Source: a virus
Length of the DNA: 25,837 nt
IMG/VR virus record: IMGVR_UViG_3300046028_005116
Location: 1-25,837 of that record
Strand: one strand, 5' to 3'
Part shown: one piece after another, positions 7,188 to 15,900 of the stretch
Numbering within the stretch: the stretch's first letter is position 1
How the letters are laid out: each line of letters begins with the position of its first letter
Translations under genes and position numbers: made by a program
The notes under the pieces: generated by a model
What the model was told of the DNA's origin: nothing
Seen by the model: only the letters and a program-made list of their open reading frames with translations
Databases searched by the model: none

Positions 7188-9902
7188 ATGGCCGAAGGTG
7201 CAGCAAATCCAGAAAAAACAGAACCAAGCACTCCTGGGGTAGGGGCGCGGCTTTTGCAAGCGTTGACTGGTTCCACCCCAGAAAAAAAAGTTGATGCTAT
7301 ACCACCTAATATTTTAGCGGCCTTAAAACAGAACAATACGGCTTTAAATTTACTTGTTGGCAAGCTTGATAAGTTTGTCACTATTCAAGAGGAAAAAGAT
7401 GACGGTACAGGGGATGAAGCTAAACAAGCTTTAAAAACTGAAAAACCTAAAAGCTTTATATTAGCAGATGTTGATGAAAAGGCTCTAGAGAAAGTTAAAA
7501 AATTACTTCAAGATTTAGGTCTTGGTCAAAAATCAGCTGCGTCAGCAGTAACAGCTAGCCCTACTAAAAAAGGTGCTGGCGGAGCTGGAGCCGGGTTCGA
7601 CTTGAAAAAAATGGTTGGTAGTGCTCTTATGGCAGCTTTGCCTTTAGCAGCAATATTAGCAGGTATTGCTGGTTCTCTAGCATTAGCTATTGGTAGTTGG
7701 TTTAACCAAGGCCCTTTTAAAGGACTAATGAAAGAAGCCGGTTTGAGAGCGTCTGAGCTCTTTCTTAAATTAGTAAAGCCGGCATTTGGTATATTAGAAA
7801 AACTCGCCCCGACCTTTGCAAAAGGTATAATGAAAGCATTTACGGGTATGACTAGTTTATTTAAATCAGGCGCCGGAAAAATAGCTTTACAGTTTAGCAA
7901 GCTTATGCCCACTCTAGCAAAGTTTTTAGGGCCTATACTTAAAAAATTACCAGTCATAGGTACAATTATTAATATTGGGTCAGCTGTTAGCCGATTTATG
8001 GCAGGGGACGTTATTGGCGGATTAATTGATATCGGTTCTGCTATAGCAGTCTTAATACCTGGCGTAGGTACAGCTATATCAATCGGTCTTGGTTTTTTAA
8101 ATGCAGCAAGAGATTTAAGCGGAGAAACAGAAAAGTCTAAAGCCGGAAACGGTAATGCTGACAAGAGTTTTATCTCAACTATGGTAATTGGTTTCGGTAA
8201 GTGGGCTGCTAAATTATTACCAAAATTAAAGTTTATACCAGTACTCGGCGGGTTATTTAGTTTATATGAAGCGTACGATTACTTTAAAAAGGGTAATATA
8301 GCACAAGGTATACTAGGACTAGTTAGTGGTATAGCATCATTTATTCCGGGCGCTGGTACTATTGTTTCATTAATAGCAGGTGGTGTTAATATTTTACTTG
8401 ATTTAATAACTAGTAGTGAACAGAAACCTGATAAAGACGGCAAAAAAGAACCTGCTAAGCCTGGTATAATGAAAATAGCAAATGACTGGATTAAGGAAAA
8501 GGCTACTAAAGCATTTTCGTGGGCTTTTGGTAGTATTAGTAAAGGTTGGGAAGCAATAAAAAAGGGATCTGTAATGTTAGGTCTTGTAGCATGGTCGGCT
8601 ATTATACCTACATTAGCATGGGTGGAGCCAGTTTATAACTGGCTTATGGGTACTCCTGAAACTATTAAAGAGGGTGGTGAAAAAGAACCAGCACGGCCAG
8701 GGGTATTGAGTGAGGCTTGGTCCTGGATTAAAGAAAAAGTAAAGACAAAATTACTCATTCCAGCATTGGTAAAAATGGCTACAGGGTGGCAGGAACTACA
8801 AAAAGGTAATGTGTTGAAAGGTTTATATACATGGACTACCTTAATACCCGGATTCGGTTGGTTAGGTAGTATTGTAAGTTGGCTTTTAGACCCTAGCGTT
8901 GAAACACCTAAAGAAGAAAACGTGAAAGCTGATGAAAAGCTAGACGCAAATACTATATATGAAACTATATCAAAAGGTGTAAAAGAAAAATTTAAGACTA
9001 TATTAGAAAATCTTAAAAAACTATCTTTTGTTCCTAATTTTGTAATTGAAAAAATTGCAGGCTTTTTAGGTATAGATTTAAACGCTAAAGCAGAACCCGT
9101 TAAAGCAGCTTCGGTAGAACCCGTTAAAGCAGCTTCGGTAGAACCCGCTAAAGCAGCTTCGGTAGAACCCGTTAAAGCAGCTTCGGTAGAACCCGTTAAA
9201 GCAGTTATAGCAGAACCCGCTACCCCTAGTACTCTAGCTACAATACCTACAGGCGCTCTTCCTACTGTCACAGCTTCACCGGTGACCCCTAGCACTTCCT
9301 GGACAGCAGCACCTATGCCTAAGGAGCCTGTAGCGCCCGTAGTAGCGCCTACTCCGGCTGCTGACCCAGCGAACTTAACCCAAGTCGAAACAGATAAAAG
9401 TAAGAAGTCTACAGACTCGTCTTCTAGCCCCGTCGAAACAGATAAAAGCAAGAAGTCTACAGACTCGACTTCGAGTCCCGGTTTAGAAAAAAAGAAGGGG
9501 GTAGTTGACGCTGCCGTTACCCAAGCTACCGAACTAGAAAAACCAGTACCTCAAAGCCAGAAAGGCCCTGATAATAAAACTACGTACCCGTCGGTAATAC
9601 AAAATACTAAAGCCGAGATACCGTTACAGCCTAGCACCGAGCCACGAGTGCCATTAAAATCTGCAGCGGTCGTTACAGATTCTAGCAATTTTAATATTAC
9701 AAAAAAATTAGATGAGTTAATTGCCGCGGTACGTACTTTAAAACCTGCAGCGCGGGGTAATAATAATGCAGCTTCAGTTAATAGCACTACCGGTGGTTCA
9801 AGTGTTACTAACGTGTTTAACAACGGTACTGAAAGAGATATACCGTATACTGAACGCACTAAGTATAGAAATCAGTTAATGTACGCTCGATCCCTACTCT
9901 AA
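7188..9902 (+). CDS. Tape-measure / tail-length protein candidate with internal repeats
   Basis: The largest protein in the window (904 residues). It is placed between hub genes and the tube-cap candidate, as expected for a tail-length determinant. Residues 1-140 are polar. Residues ~140-170 form a strong hydrophobic segment (ALPLAAILAGIAGSLALAIG). Residues ~255-567 hold four imperfect repeats built on the pattern (K/A)GN/D-x-x-x-GL, then a hydrophobic stretch, then IPG: centred near 255-310, 350-410, 443-490 and 526-567. The last two are each preceded by a KEPA(K/R)PG...WIKEK linker. Residues ~636-675 are an 8-residue repeat (EPVKAASV). Residues 733-764 are a 16-residue unit occurring twice. 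The C-terminus ends DIPYTERTKYRNQLMYARSLL. Hydrophobic segments are common in tape measures that contact the host membrane. The family could not be confirmed by motif. Confidence 0.6.
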   Translation: MAEGAANPEKTEPSTPGVGARLLQALTGSTPEKKVDAIPPNILAALKQNNTALNLLVGKLDKFVTIQEEKDDGTGDEAKQALKTEKPKSFILADVDEKALEKVKKLLQDLGLGQKSAASAVTASPTKKGAGGAGAGFDLKKMVGSALMAALPLAAILAGIAGSLALAIGSWFNQGPFKGLMKEAGLRASELFLKLVKPAFGILEKLAPTFAKGIMKAFTGMTSLFKSGAGKIALQFSKLMPTLAKFLGPILKKLPVIGTIINIGSAVSRFMAGDVIGGLIDIGSAIAVLIPGVGTAISIGLGFLNAARDLSGETEKSKAGNGNADKSFISTMVIGFGKWAAKLLPKLKFIPVLGGLFSLYEAYDYFKKGNIAQGILGLVSGIASFIPGAGTIVSLIAGGVNILLDLITSSEQKPDKDGKKEPAKPGIMKIANDWIKEKATKAFSWAFGSISKGWEAIKKGSVMLGLVAWSAIIPTLAWVEPVYNWLMGTPETIKEGGEKEPARPGVLSEAWSWIKEKVKTKLLIPALVKMATGWQELQKGNVLKGLYTWTTLIPGFGWLGSIVSWLLDPSVETPKEENVKADEKLDANTIYETISKGVKEKFKTILENLKKLSFVPNFVIEKIAGFLGIDLNAKAEPVKAASVEPVKAASVEPAKAASVEPVKAASVEPVKAVIAEPATPSTLATIPTGALPTVTASPVTPSTSWTAAPMPKEPVAPVVAPTPAADPANLTQVETDKSKKSTDSSSSPVETDKSKKSTDSTSSPGLEKKKGVVDAAVTQATELEKPVPQSQKGPDNKTTYPSVIQNTKAEIPLQPSTEPRVPLKSAAVVTDSSNFNITKKLDELIAAVRTLKPAARGNNNAASVNSTTGGSSVTNVFNNGTERDIPYTERTKYRNQLMYARSLL
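9093..9212 (+). repeat. 24-bp tandem repeat, about five copies, in frame
   Basis: A unit beginning GAACCCGTTAAAGCAGCTTC is repeated with a 24-bp period. Copies start at 9093, 9117, 9141, 9165 and 9189, the third with one T-to-C change and the last diverging in its final third. It encodes EPVKAASV units in the tape-measure candidate. The near-identity at DNA level suggests recent slippage or unequal exchange. Confidence 0.92.
9384..9479 (+). repeat. 48-bp direct repeat, two copies, in frame
   Basis: Two adjacent 48-bp copies (9384-9431 and 9432-9479) encode VETDKSKKSTDS plus a Ser/Thr-rich tail ending in Pro. The first 35 bases match except at one position, and the last third has diverged more. 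Confidence 0.88.
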
Positions 9903-9903
9903 A

Positions 9904-11172
9904 ATGGCATACGAATCTAAACTTTTTACTATAGCACCAAATACTGGTTTTGCTACTGATGCTGGAGCTGAAGCATTAGGGGCACCTAATTTAGTGCCTG
10001 GCTCAGGTGCTAAAACTGCTGGAGTTAATGTACATAGAGATTATCCCTGGACTCTTTCTACAGATAAAGCGCGAGCATATGTGCCTAAGTTAATGCTTAC
10101 TGAGTATAAATTAGTACTTTCGAGCGAAGTATCCGGCATGTTGTACACAATAAGAGGGGCAGAGGATAATTTAAACGTACTTGCGCGGGAAGGCACTCGA
10201 AACGTTACTAATGCCGGTCTTGCAGTGGCTGGTGCAGCTTCTTTAACTCATACTGCTAAAACAATACTACCCAACATGCTTCTCGATAAACTTAGCGACG
10301 CAATCGGGGAAGCTCAGAAAAAAGTAAACGGGGTTTCTAATACCCCGGCTAACGCAAATTCGGATGCAACTGATAAAGCTCAAAAAAACGATTTAACTAA
10401 CACTACAGATGGTTTAGGGGTTTATAAAGGCCTCTATGCTATAGAAGAGACAGGTTGGAATTATGTGTTTCCTTATCTAGGAGCTGCAAATATGTTAAAC
10501 CCAAATAATCAGTGGGGACAAGGCGACCAAATGAAGAAATTCGTAGGAGAAGCGATGGGCGGTTTGGAGGAAGCTGGCGACTCTATGGATGGTTCTGGCG
10601 GTGGAGGTGGCGTCGAAAAGAGCGGCGGTACAGACTGGTTAGGAGTTGTTTTAGGTGCCGGTAAAGCAGTGAATGCTGCTGCAAAAGCAGGTATAGCTCT
10701 TGGTGGTGGTCTAGTTACAAAAGAAGAGCCTCAATCGTTTGTCGGTACCGGGTCTGATTCTATAGAATGTAGTTTTTACCTGTATAACACTATAAACGTA
10801 GAAGATATTAAACGCAACTGGGAATTTTGCTATTTGTTTACCTATCAAAATTTAGCAAATAGAAAGGGTATTAATTTATTAGATCCACCGTGTATGTATA
10901 GAGCTCTAATACCGGGCTATAAACAGCTACCAATATGCTGGGTTACTGATCTGAGTATTACTAATGTGGGAGCAACTAAGCTTATAGATATCGAGACTGG
11001 TACCCCGGTTTCAGATTTTGCGTCTCAAGAAAATAGTAAAGTAAAGATGGTACCAGAAGCATATAAAGTAACGTTTATTTTGCAAAGTGCATTAAAGAAT
11101 GCTCGTAACATATTTCAGTTCGCAGCCAACCCAGGTAGTAAGGTAGAGGTTTCGTACACAAAGCAGCCATGA
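9904..11172 (+). CDS. Baseplate tube-cap candidate (gp48-like)
   Basis: A 422-residue protein starting one base after the previous stop. The N-terminal ~130 residues are mixed, with a small hydrophobic patch (GLAVAGAASL). The middle (~140-275) is Gly/Ala/Asn-rich and probably loose. The C-terminal ~140 residues are ordered: SIECSFYLYNTINVEDIKRN, then LIPGYKQLPICWVTDLSITN, then an EAYKVTFILQSALKNARNIF ending. That order (an inner-strand domain, a PxF/LP-type loop, then a final beta-helix ending near the C-terminus) resembles T4 gp48, the tube-fold protein capping the baseplate hub. The gene is followed by gp53 and the hub genes, which supports a baseplate role. The gp48 label is inference from layout, not a clear motif. 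Confidence 0.48.
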   Translation: MAYESKLFTIAPNTGFATDAGAEALGAPNLVPGSGAKTAGVNVHRDYPWTLSTDKARAYVPKLMLTEYKLVLSSEVSGMLYTIRGAEDNLNVLAREGTRNVTNAGLAVAGAASLTHTAKTILPNMLLDKLSDAIGEAQKKVNGVSNTPANANSDATDKAQKNDLTNTTDGLGVYKGLYAIEETGWNYVFPYLGAANMLNPNNQWGQGDQMKKFVGEAMGGLEEAGDSMDGSGGGGGVEKSGGTDWLGVVLGAGKAVNAAAKAGIALGGGLVTKEEPQSFVGTGSDSIECSFYLYNTINVEDIKRNWEFCYLFTYQNLANRKGINLLDPPCMYRALIPGYKQLPICWVTDLSITNVGATKLIDIETGTPVSDFASQENSKVKMVPEAYKVTFILQSALKNARNIFQFAANPGSKVEVSYTKQP

Positions 11173-11552
11173 TAACAAATATTCCAGTTTTAAGTTCCGG
11201 ACCTTACAAGCAAAACAATTTATCTGAATTGCAAGAATTAGATACGTTTAGATATGAAAATTTATTTAATGTATATCAAAATGAAGGTAAACAGTATTTT
11301 TACAATTTACTTGCTAAAGTAAATTTCCCTACAAATATATCTGAAGAGTATTATAATACATATACTGTCGGTAGTGACTTAATGCCGTACACGTTAATAA
11401 GCTATAAAGTATATAATACAACTTTATTATGGTGGTTGATATGTGCCACTAATCAAATTACTAACCCAGTAGATTTTCCAGCCGCAAACACCCAGTTAAA
11501 AATACTCAAGCCGCAATATGTAAGAGAAGTCTTACTATCAATTAAAACATAA
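11169..11552 (+). CDS. Baseplate wedge protein gp53-like
   Basis: 127 residues, shorter than T4 gp53 (196). The hallmark segment is YTVGSDLMPYTLISYKVYN followed by TTLLWWLICATNQITNPVDF, the LysM-like pattern of gp53 in which a structure equivalent to 'start at low cost, long run, working on WW' packs against other wedge proteins. It ends with a short beta segment (LKILKPQYVREVLLSI). The start overlaps the stop of the upstream gene (ATGA at 11169-11172), indicating translational coupling. T4 gp53 joins neighbouring wedges around the hub, and the same role is expected here. Confidence 0.77.
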   Translation: MITNIPVLSSGPYKQNNLSELQELDTFRYENLFNVYQNEGKQYFYNLLAKVNFPTNISEEYYNTYTVGSDLMPYTLISYKVYNTTLLWWLICATNQITNPVDFPAANTQLKILKPQYVREVLLSIKT

Positions 11553-11556
11553 TAAA

Positions 11557-13089
11557 ATGGCTTCAATTAAAAATAGACTCCGGCTTAACAACCAGGACTA
11601 TGAAATTATTGCGACGCTGTACAACACACAGGGTATAGCTTTTCCTATTAACGTAGCTGGAATAAGCTCTTTAGTAATTGAAGAGTCTACGTTAAACTGG
11701 TTTAAACGTGGGTATATTGTATTAGAAAATAATGAAAATGTTATTGAGAGACGTCCTAATGAGTTTTTTGATAAAAATGCTAATTATAAGTTTCGTAATG
11801 ATGGTAGAGACTTATTAACAATTAATATAAAGCCGGTTATAGAAAATGAAAAATCTCCTCTTACTAATCAAGACGCATTCCCAGCTGACCTTTGGAACCT
11901 AGAGTATATATTTTCTATATACGATGTTGAAGATATAGCTGTAGGCCCAACCACTCAAAAAAAATACTTTAAGTTATATTTCTGGGAAACAGACTGTCAA
12001 ATTTTTGAAGAATCCGCGGTTAACTGGAATACAAATAGTGTGTTATACCAGTCAAAGCCTGAGCTAAGAGGGAAAAGCGCTTACATAGACGATAAGGCAC
12101 GTAGAGTTCCGACGGGGCTGGCGATAAAAGACCTTATAAAAGTAACACTTGAGCCTAAAGTCGGTAGTCAAAAGTTTGCTAGTGACTGGGACCCAGGTGC
12201 TAGTACTATATTTTATAACCCTTCAACAAATAACTTTGCTCAAGCAGATTTAGATTATCTTTTACAAAGACATGTAAGCAGTAATATTGACGGTAATATA
12301 GAAGGAGATGCCCCTATACTTTTTAGAGATAGATACACTAAGACCTGGTCATTACAATCTATATCTAAATTAATGAGTTTAGCTGTTAAAAACCAACAGT
12401 CAGCCGGCCTACTACAATTTGAACAATTTTTAATAGCTTCAAGTAATGCAAGTTCTGTTATAATACCTTCATTAAGACATACCCCTCAAGATCCATCTGG
12501 TACTCGTAATATCTATATGGGTAAAAATAGTGATGTAGCTAATTTTCAGTTTGTTGATATGGCTTCAGTTGATAATACTTTTGTATTTATTAGTAAACCG
12601 TGTGCAAGTAATGCTACTAGAAAAAAGCAATTTAATTTAGACTTTCAAGAGAATGATATAGAAAACGTAAAAGCATTTTTTCAGAAAAACTATGTAGATA
12701 GATTTAAGGCGAATACTAAGCCTAAAGCACTCTTTACCCTCAACAAGACGAAAACAGAAAGTCCCTCGATAGAGACTACCTACTCATACGGTGCAGGTGC
12801 AGTTGACCGCTTACCTGACGCAAGAAATATAATTTTAAAAGCCGCTCTATATCTAAACGGCTGCTTAAACTTTACCGTACCAGGAAGTACTTTTAGACGT
12901 AGTAATGTGTTTATTGGCATGGATAGAGTCACTGGATCTATAGATGCTGATTTTGATGAAAAATTATTAGGACAATGGCTTACAATAAAAGTTACACATG
13001 AGTTTTCTCAAACCGGTTATACAAATAATATAACCGCAGTTAAGATGCACTCAGACAAAGATATACGCATACAGGATGATGTTGCTTAA
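11557..13089 (+). CDS. Baseplate hub protein candidate (gp27-like)
   Basis: 510 residues, beginning four bases after gp53. It has an early beta domain (residues ~10-100, ISSLVIEESTLNWFKRGYIVLEN) and a C-terminal segment FRRSNVFIGMDR followed by KLLGQWLTIKVTHEFSQTGY and TNNITAVKM. That ending, in which a 'GQW-x-V-x-H-x-F-x-x-GYTN' strand precedes a final strand, is typical of phage hub proteins of the gp27/gpD group. Those form the ring on which the spike sits. The spike gene lies one gene downstream. At 510 residues it is longer than T4 gp27 (391). The central ~250 residues show nothing I can name. Confidence 0.6.
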   Translation: MASIKNRLRLNNQDYEIIATLYNTQGIAFPINVAGISSLVIEESTLNWFKRGYIVLENNENVIERRPNEFFDKNANYKFRNDGRDLLTINIKPVIENEKSPLTNQDAFPADLWNLEYIFSIYDVEDIAVGPTTQKKYFKLYFWETDCQIFEESAVNWNTNSVLYQSKPELRGKSAYIDDKARRVPTGLAIKDLIKVTLEPKVGSQKFASDWDPGASTIFYNPSTNNFAQADLDYLLQRHVSSNIDGNIEGDAPILFRDRYTKTWSLQSISKLMSLAVKNQQSAGLLQFEQFLIASSNASSVIIPSLRHTPQDPSGTRNIYMGKNSDVANFQFVDMASVDNTFVFISKPCASNATRKKQFNLDFQENDIENVKAFFQKNYVDRFKANTKPKALFTLNKTKTESPSIETTYSYGAGAVDRLPDARNIILKAALYLNGCLNFTVPGSTFRRSNVFIGMDRVTGSIDADFDEKLLGQWLTIKVTHEFSQTGYTNNITAVKMHSDKDIRIQDDVA

Positions 13090-13090
13090 C

Positions 13091-13103
13091 TTAAGTATAT
13101 ACA
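13091..13103 (+). promoter_or_regulatory. TTAAGTATATACA motif before the unknown 249-residue gene
   Basis: Almost the entire 14-base gap between two genes is this copy of the recurring motif, which runs up to the ATG at 13104. It overlaps no Shine-Dalgarno sequence. Confidence 0.4.
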
Positions 13104-13853
13104 ATGGCTACTGAAGTAAGAACATTCGATCTTTATAATACCACCAAGTACTGGGTAGGGTATGCTATGGATGGTTATGATTTAGAGCAAACCGTAACTC
13201 AAACGTATTATGCTACTCAATATAACTCTAATCCAATCGGTGCTGCAATTGAGTTCTTTATCGCTATACCCCAGGTAAACTTAAATTACTTTTGGAAAAA
13301 ATACTGGTGGGATGAAGCTACTTACTATTCTAATCCATTAGTGTTAAGTGGTGCAAGTCTTAGTGCTGCCGATTACTATCAACCGTTTTCAGAAAGCGTG
13401 GGTACGCTCTATTATATATCCCGTTTTAACAATTTAAACAACGTACAGACAAAACCATACAGCTCAGTGATAACTCGTCTAATACGTGCGGATATATCCA
13501 GCGCAATTGATAGTTTTTATGATACTGCTAACAACTTGTTTGTTGCTAATATAGCTAATATCGGGCCGGTAGGTACTGACACGAATCCAAATAATGGAAA
13601 CCTTATAATGGCTGATACTGATTTAACTCGTAGAATTACTTCTAATAATTCTCTTACTGCTGCAGTTAATAGTGCTTATAGTAGTCTATTTAGTTTCTTA
13701 CCCTACAATACAGACGTAATAGGTAATTTGCTTACTCCGTATTATTGGCAATTAAGTGCTAATAACGAAGATAGCGATATTGCCGTAGACTTTAACAATA
13801 ACAACGTTAATACTATTAAACAACTTACTACCCACACGTTAATAGCTGACTAA
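13104..13853 (+). CDS. Unknown virion-region protein between hub and spike genes
   Basis: I do not recognise this 249-residue protein. It is unusually rich in Asn, Tyr, Thr and Ser and poor in charged residues and in Cys, which is common in virion proteins. It has an aromatic cluster, FWKKYWWDEATYYSNP (residues ~64-79), and a C-terminal Asn run (VDFNNNNVNT). No signal peptide or membrane segment is present. It lies between the gp27-like hub candidate and the gp5-like spike, and its stop overlaps the spike start by one base (TAATG), so it is translated together with the spike. A structural or assembly role at the hub is likely but undefined. Confidence 0.85.
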   Translation: MATEVRTFDLYNTTKYWVGYAMDGYDLEQTVTQTYYATQYNSNPIGAAIEFFIAIPQVNLNYFWKKYWWDEATYYSNPLVLSGASLSAADYYQPFSESVGTLYYISRFNNLNNVQTKPYSSVITRLIRADISSAIDSFYDTANNLFVANIANIGPVGTDTNPNNGNLIMADTDLTRRITSNNSLTAAVNSAYSSLFSFLPYNTDVIGNLLTPYYWQLSANNEDSDIAVDFNNNNVNTIKQLTTHTLIAD

Positions 13854-15871
13854 TGAACAAATACAATTCAATATACCTAGGTATTGTAGTACAGAATAAC
13901 GACCCAGAATATCGTGGACGAGTAAAAGTATGGGTGCCGCATATTAACGGTTCTATATACGATAAATGGTATGCAGTTAAAAAGGATCGTTCATTTAAGT
14001 TTCCTGGTCTTAATTTAGAGTCTGATTTAAGCTTAATTATAGATGAGCTAAAAGAAAACTTACAATGGGCTGAATACGGCGCCCCTCTAATGGGTGCAAG
14101 TTCATCCGGTTTATATAATGCTTTTTATAGTACTGGTTCGGTTTCGGATGCAACTTATCAATTTAGTCTTTCTGGTTCTCTTGCTTCTAATATAGCCCCA
14201 GACTTAAAACTTAACGATGAAAAAATGGGTGAAAAGCCGGGTTTTGTTTACGAAAAGTATGGCACTAAATTAACTGACGCTTTTACAGATACTGCTACTA
14301 ATAACACCAACACTATTAATCCTAATGGTGCTAATTATCGTCCTTCTACTTACTCTAATGCAGCTAAGGGCGTGTTTTCCGTACCTAATGTAGGCGCACA
14401 TGTCTGGGTGTTCTTTAGAGATGGTGTCCCTTACTATCCAGTATACATGGGGTATAGTTTAGGAGAAGATGATTTTAATAGTATATTTCAGTCTGAAGAT
14501 GGCTCTTATCAAGACTATCCGCAAACGTTTGAAAGTGTTAGTAAAATCGGACGCCCTACTGAAGATGTTAATACTATTACATACCGTAACAAAATGGTTA
14601 TTAACCAACGCGGTGCTGCTATAGAAATAATTAATACTAGCGATAGAGAGCGTTTCAAGGTAACTAGCTTTGCAGGCGGCTATCTAGAGCTAGGTAATGA
14701 TTACAATGCTCTATTTAATCCTAAGAATTTTCAGTTATTAACACAGAAAGACAAATACGAGACCGTGAGAGGCCATAGTAATCTTTTTATCGGTAGAGAT
14801 AATGATAATATTATAAAAGGAGATTACTTTTTAAAAGTGGGTTCTTTAAATAAAAACGCGCTAGATGATTGGGTTACTGCCTATACTGCTATTGCTACTA
14901 TATTAGCTAAACCAGAATCTGAGGATAAGAGTAATTTAGTGAGCACAGTAACCGCTCAAGCTGAAGCTCTAGCAGCTGCCGAAGCACAACTCGGTTTTGG
15001 GGGTAATTATATCGAAACTATTACAAAGCATAAATTTAGTAACGTAGGGTTAGTGTTTAATGCTTTTGCAAGTACTAGATACAATGGTACAGACAAAACA
15101 ATAACTCATTTCAGAAACGTTATTTCTGGTGGTACCGGTATAGTTACAACCACTATAGATGCTATTGAGTATACTCATATTGATGATATGCCGGGTGGTA
15201 ATCTTACAGAAACTGTAGGTAATAGATGGAGTATGTTAGTAGGTTCTGGTGGTATAGATATTAAAACTACGGGGCCAGTCAATTTAGGCGGCACTATAAT
15301 GGCATTAGCGGGTAAGCAAGTTAACATTGCTTCATCTGATGATATGAACATTGATGGTGGAACTAACTTGTCAGTTATAGCAAGTATAATGACTCTTAGA
15401 ACTCGTAACCGGGATCAAGTAGTAATAGATGATAATTTAGGTATTAGTAAAAACTTAATTATAGGTGGCGGCTCGTACACCGAGGGCGAAATGTATTTGC
15501 AACATATTACTGCTCCGGTAGAGTTTCAGGTAACCGAATCAACTCAAATTAGTGCTCCCGCTACAATGTGGTCTATAACAGGAGCAACTATTAGTGGTAC
15601 TGGTACCGGGCCCGGAGGATGTTACAAATCAGGAGATATAGTAACTTTAGGAACTACTGGTACTCTTGCTATAACTAAACCACACACTCACTATTTTAAG
15701 AATATGCCGTTAACACTAGTTGCAAATCCAGCAGCAGTTAGATCGGCAGCGACGGCACTTAACGGTGGCTCTGCTGCTGCAACAGCTACTGCGGTTGCGG
15801 ATCATTACAATACTGCGGGTGGTAATAAGAATAGTAATCCAAATGGGCCTATTGACGGGGTTCCAGGTTAA
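13853..15871 (+). CDS. Central spike protein, gp5-like OB fold, no visible lysozyme
   Basis: 672 residues. Residues ~7-31 (YLGIVVQNNDPEYRGRVKVW then VPHI) are the strand set that opens the gp5 N-terminal OB fold. GAHVWVFFRDGVPYYPVYMG later completes it, after an insertion of ~150 residues. The C-terminal half has short beta repeats (GSGGIDIKTTGPVNLGG and IMALAGKQVNIASSDDMNID) typical of a spike beta-helix. KPHTHYFKN contains an H-x-H pair (His611, His613), the sort of pair that holds metal in phage spike tips. T4 gp5 has a lysozyme domain after the OB fold. I see no lysozyme motif here, so the spike probably pierces without cutting peptidoglycan. Confidence 0.8.
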   Translation: MNKYNSIYLGIVVQNNDPEYRGRVKVWVPHINGSIYDKWYAVKKDRSFKFPGLNLESDLSLIIDELKENLQWAEYGAPLMGASSSGLYNAFYSTGSVSDATYQFSLSGSLASNIAPDLKLNDEKMGEKPGFVYEKYGTKLTDAFTDTATNNTNTINPNGANYRPSTYSNAAKGVFSVPNVGAHVWVFFRDGVPYYPVYMGYSLGEDDFNSIFQSEDGSYQDYPQTFESVSKIGRPTEDVNTITYRNKMVINQRGAAIEIINTSDRERFKVTSFAGGYLELGNDYNALFNPKNFQLLTQKDKYETVRGHSNLFIGRDNDNIIKGDYFLKVGSLNKNALDDWVTAYTAIATILAKPESEDKSNLVSTVTAQAEALAAAEAQLGFGGNYIETITKHKFSNVGLVFNAFASTRYNGTDKTITHFRNVISGGTGIVTTTIDAIEYTHIDDMPGGNLTETVGNRWSMLVGSGGIDIKTTGPVNLGGTIMALAGKQVNIASSDDMNIDGGTNLSVIASIMTLRTRNRDQVVIDDNLGISKNLIIGGGSYTEGEMYLQHITAPVEFQVTESTQISAPATMWSITGATISGTGTGPGGCYKSGDIVTLGTTGTLAITKPHTHYFKNMPLTLVANPAAVRSAATALNGGSAAATATAVADHYNTAGGNKNSNPNGPIDGVPG

Positions 15872-15872
15872 G

Positions 15873-15900
15873 TTGAATAATAACGATACGACCGTATAAT
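15873..15900 (+). promoter_or_regulatory. Sigma70-like promoter of the sugar-transfer island
   Basis: TTGAAT (15873-15878), a 16-base spacer and TATAAT (15895-15900) fill the 37-base gap before the UDP-galactopyranose mutase gene. The transcript would start within a few bases of the ATG at 15909. The -10 box lies inside a hairpin. Confidence 0.5.

Noticed and set aside
7526-8164. 212-residue open frame on the - strand
   Set aside because: It lies wholly inside the tape-measure candidate, is rich in Pro/Ala/Ile from complementing the + strand reading, and has no promoter-like box.
9093-9212. A CRISPR-like repeat array
   Set aside because: The units are contiguous without unique spacers and read in frame through a coding region, so it is a coding minisatellite.
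8633-9451. 272-residue open frame on the - strand, opposite the tape-measure candidate
   Set aside because: Its repeated STEAALTG segments are the reverse reading of the in-frame 24-bp repeats of the + strand gene. No start signal or neighbouring gene on that strand supports it.
9551-9859. 102-residue open frame on the - strand
   Set aside because: It lies opposite the conserved C-terminal end of the tape-measure candidate. Composition fits a chance frame.
13853-15871. Lysozyme domain in the spike as in T4 gp5
   Set aside because: I searched the region after the OB fold for a lysozyme-like catalytic Glu with surrounding motif and found none.
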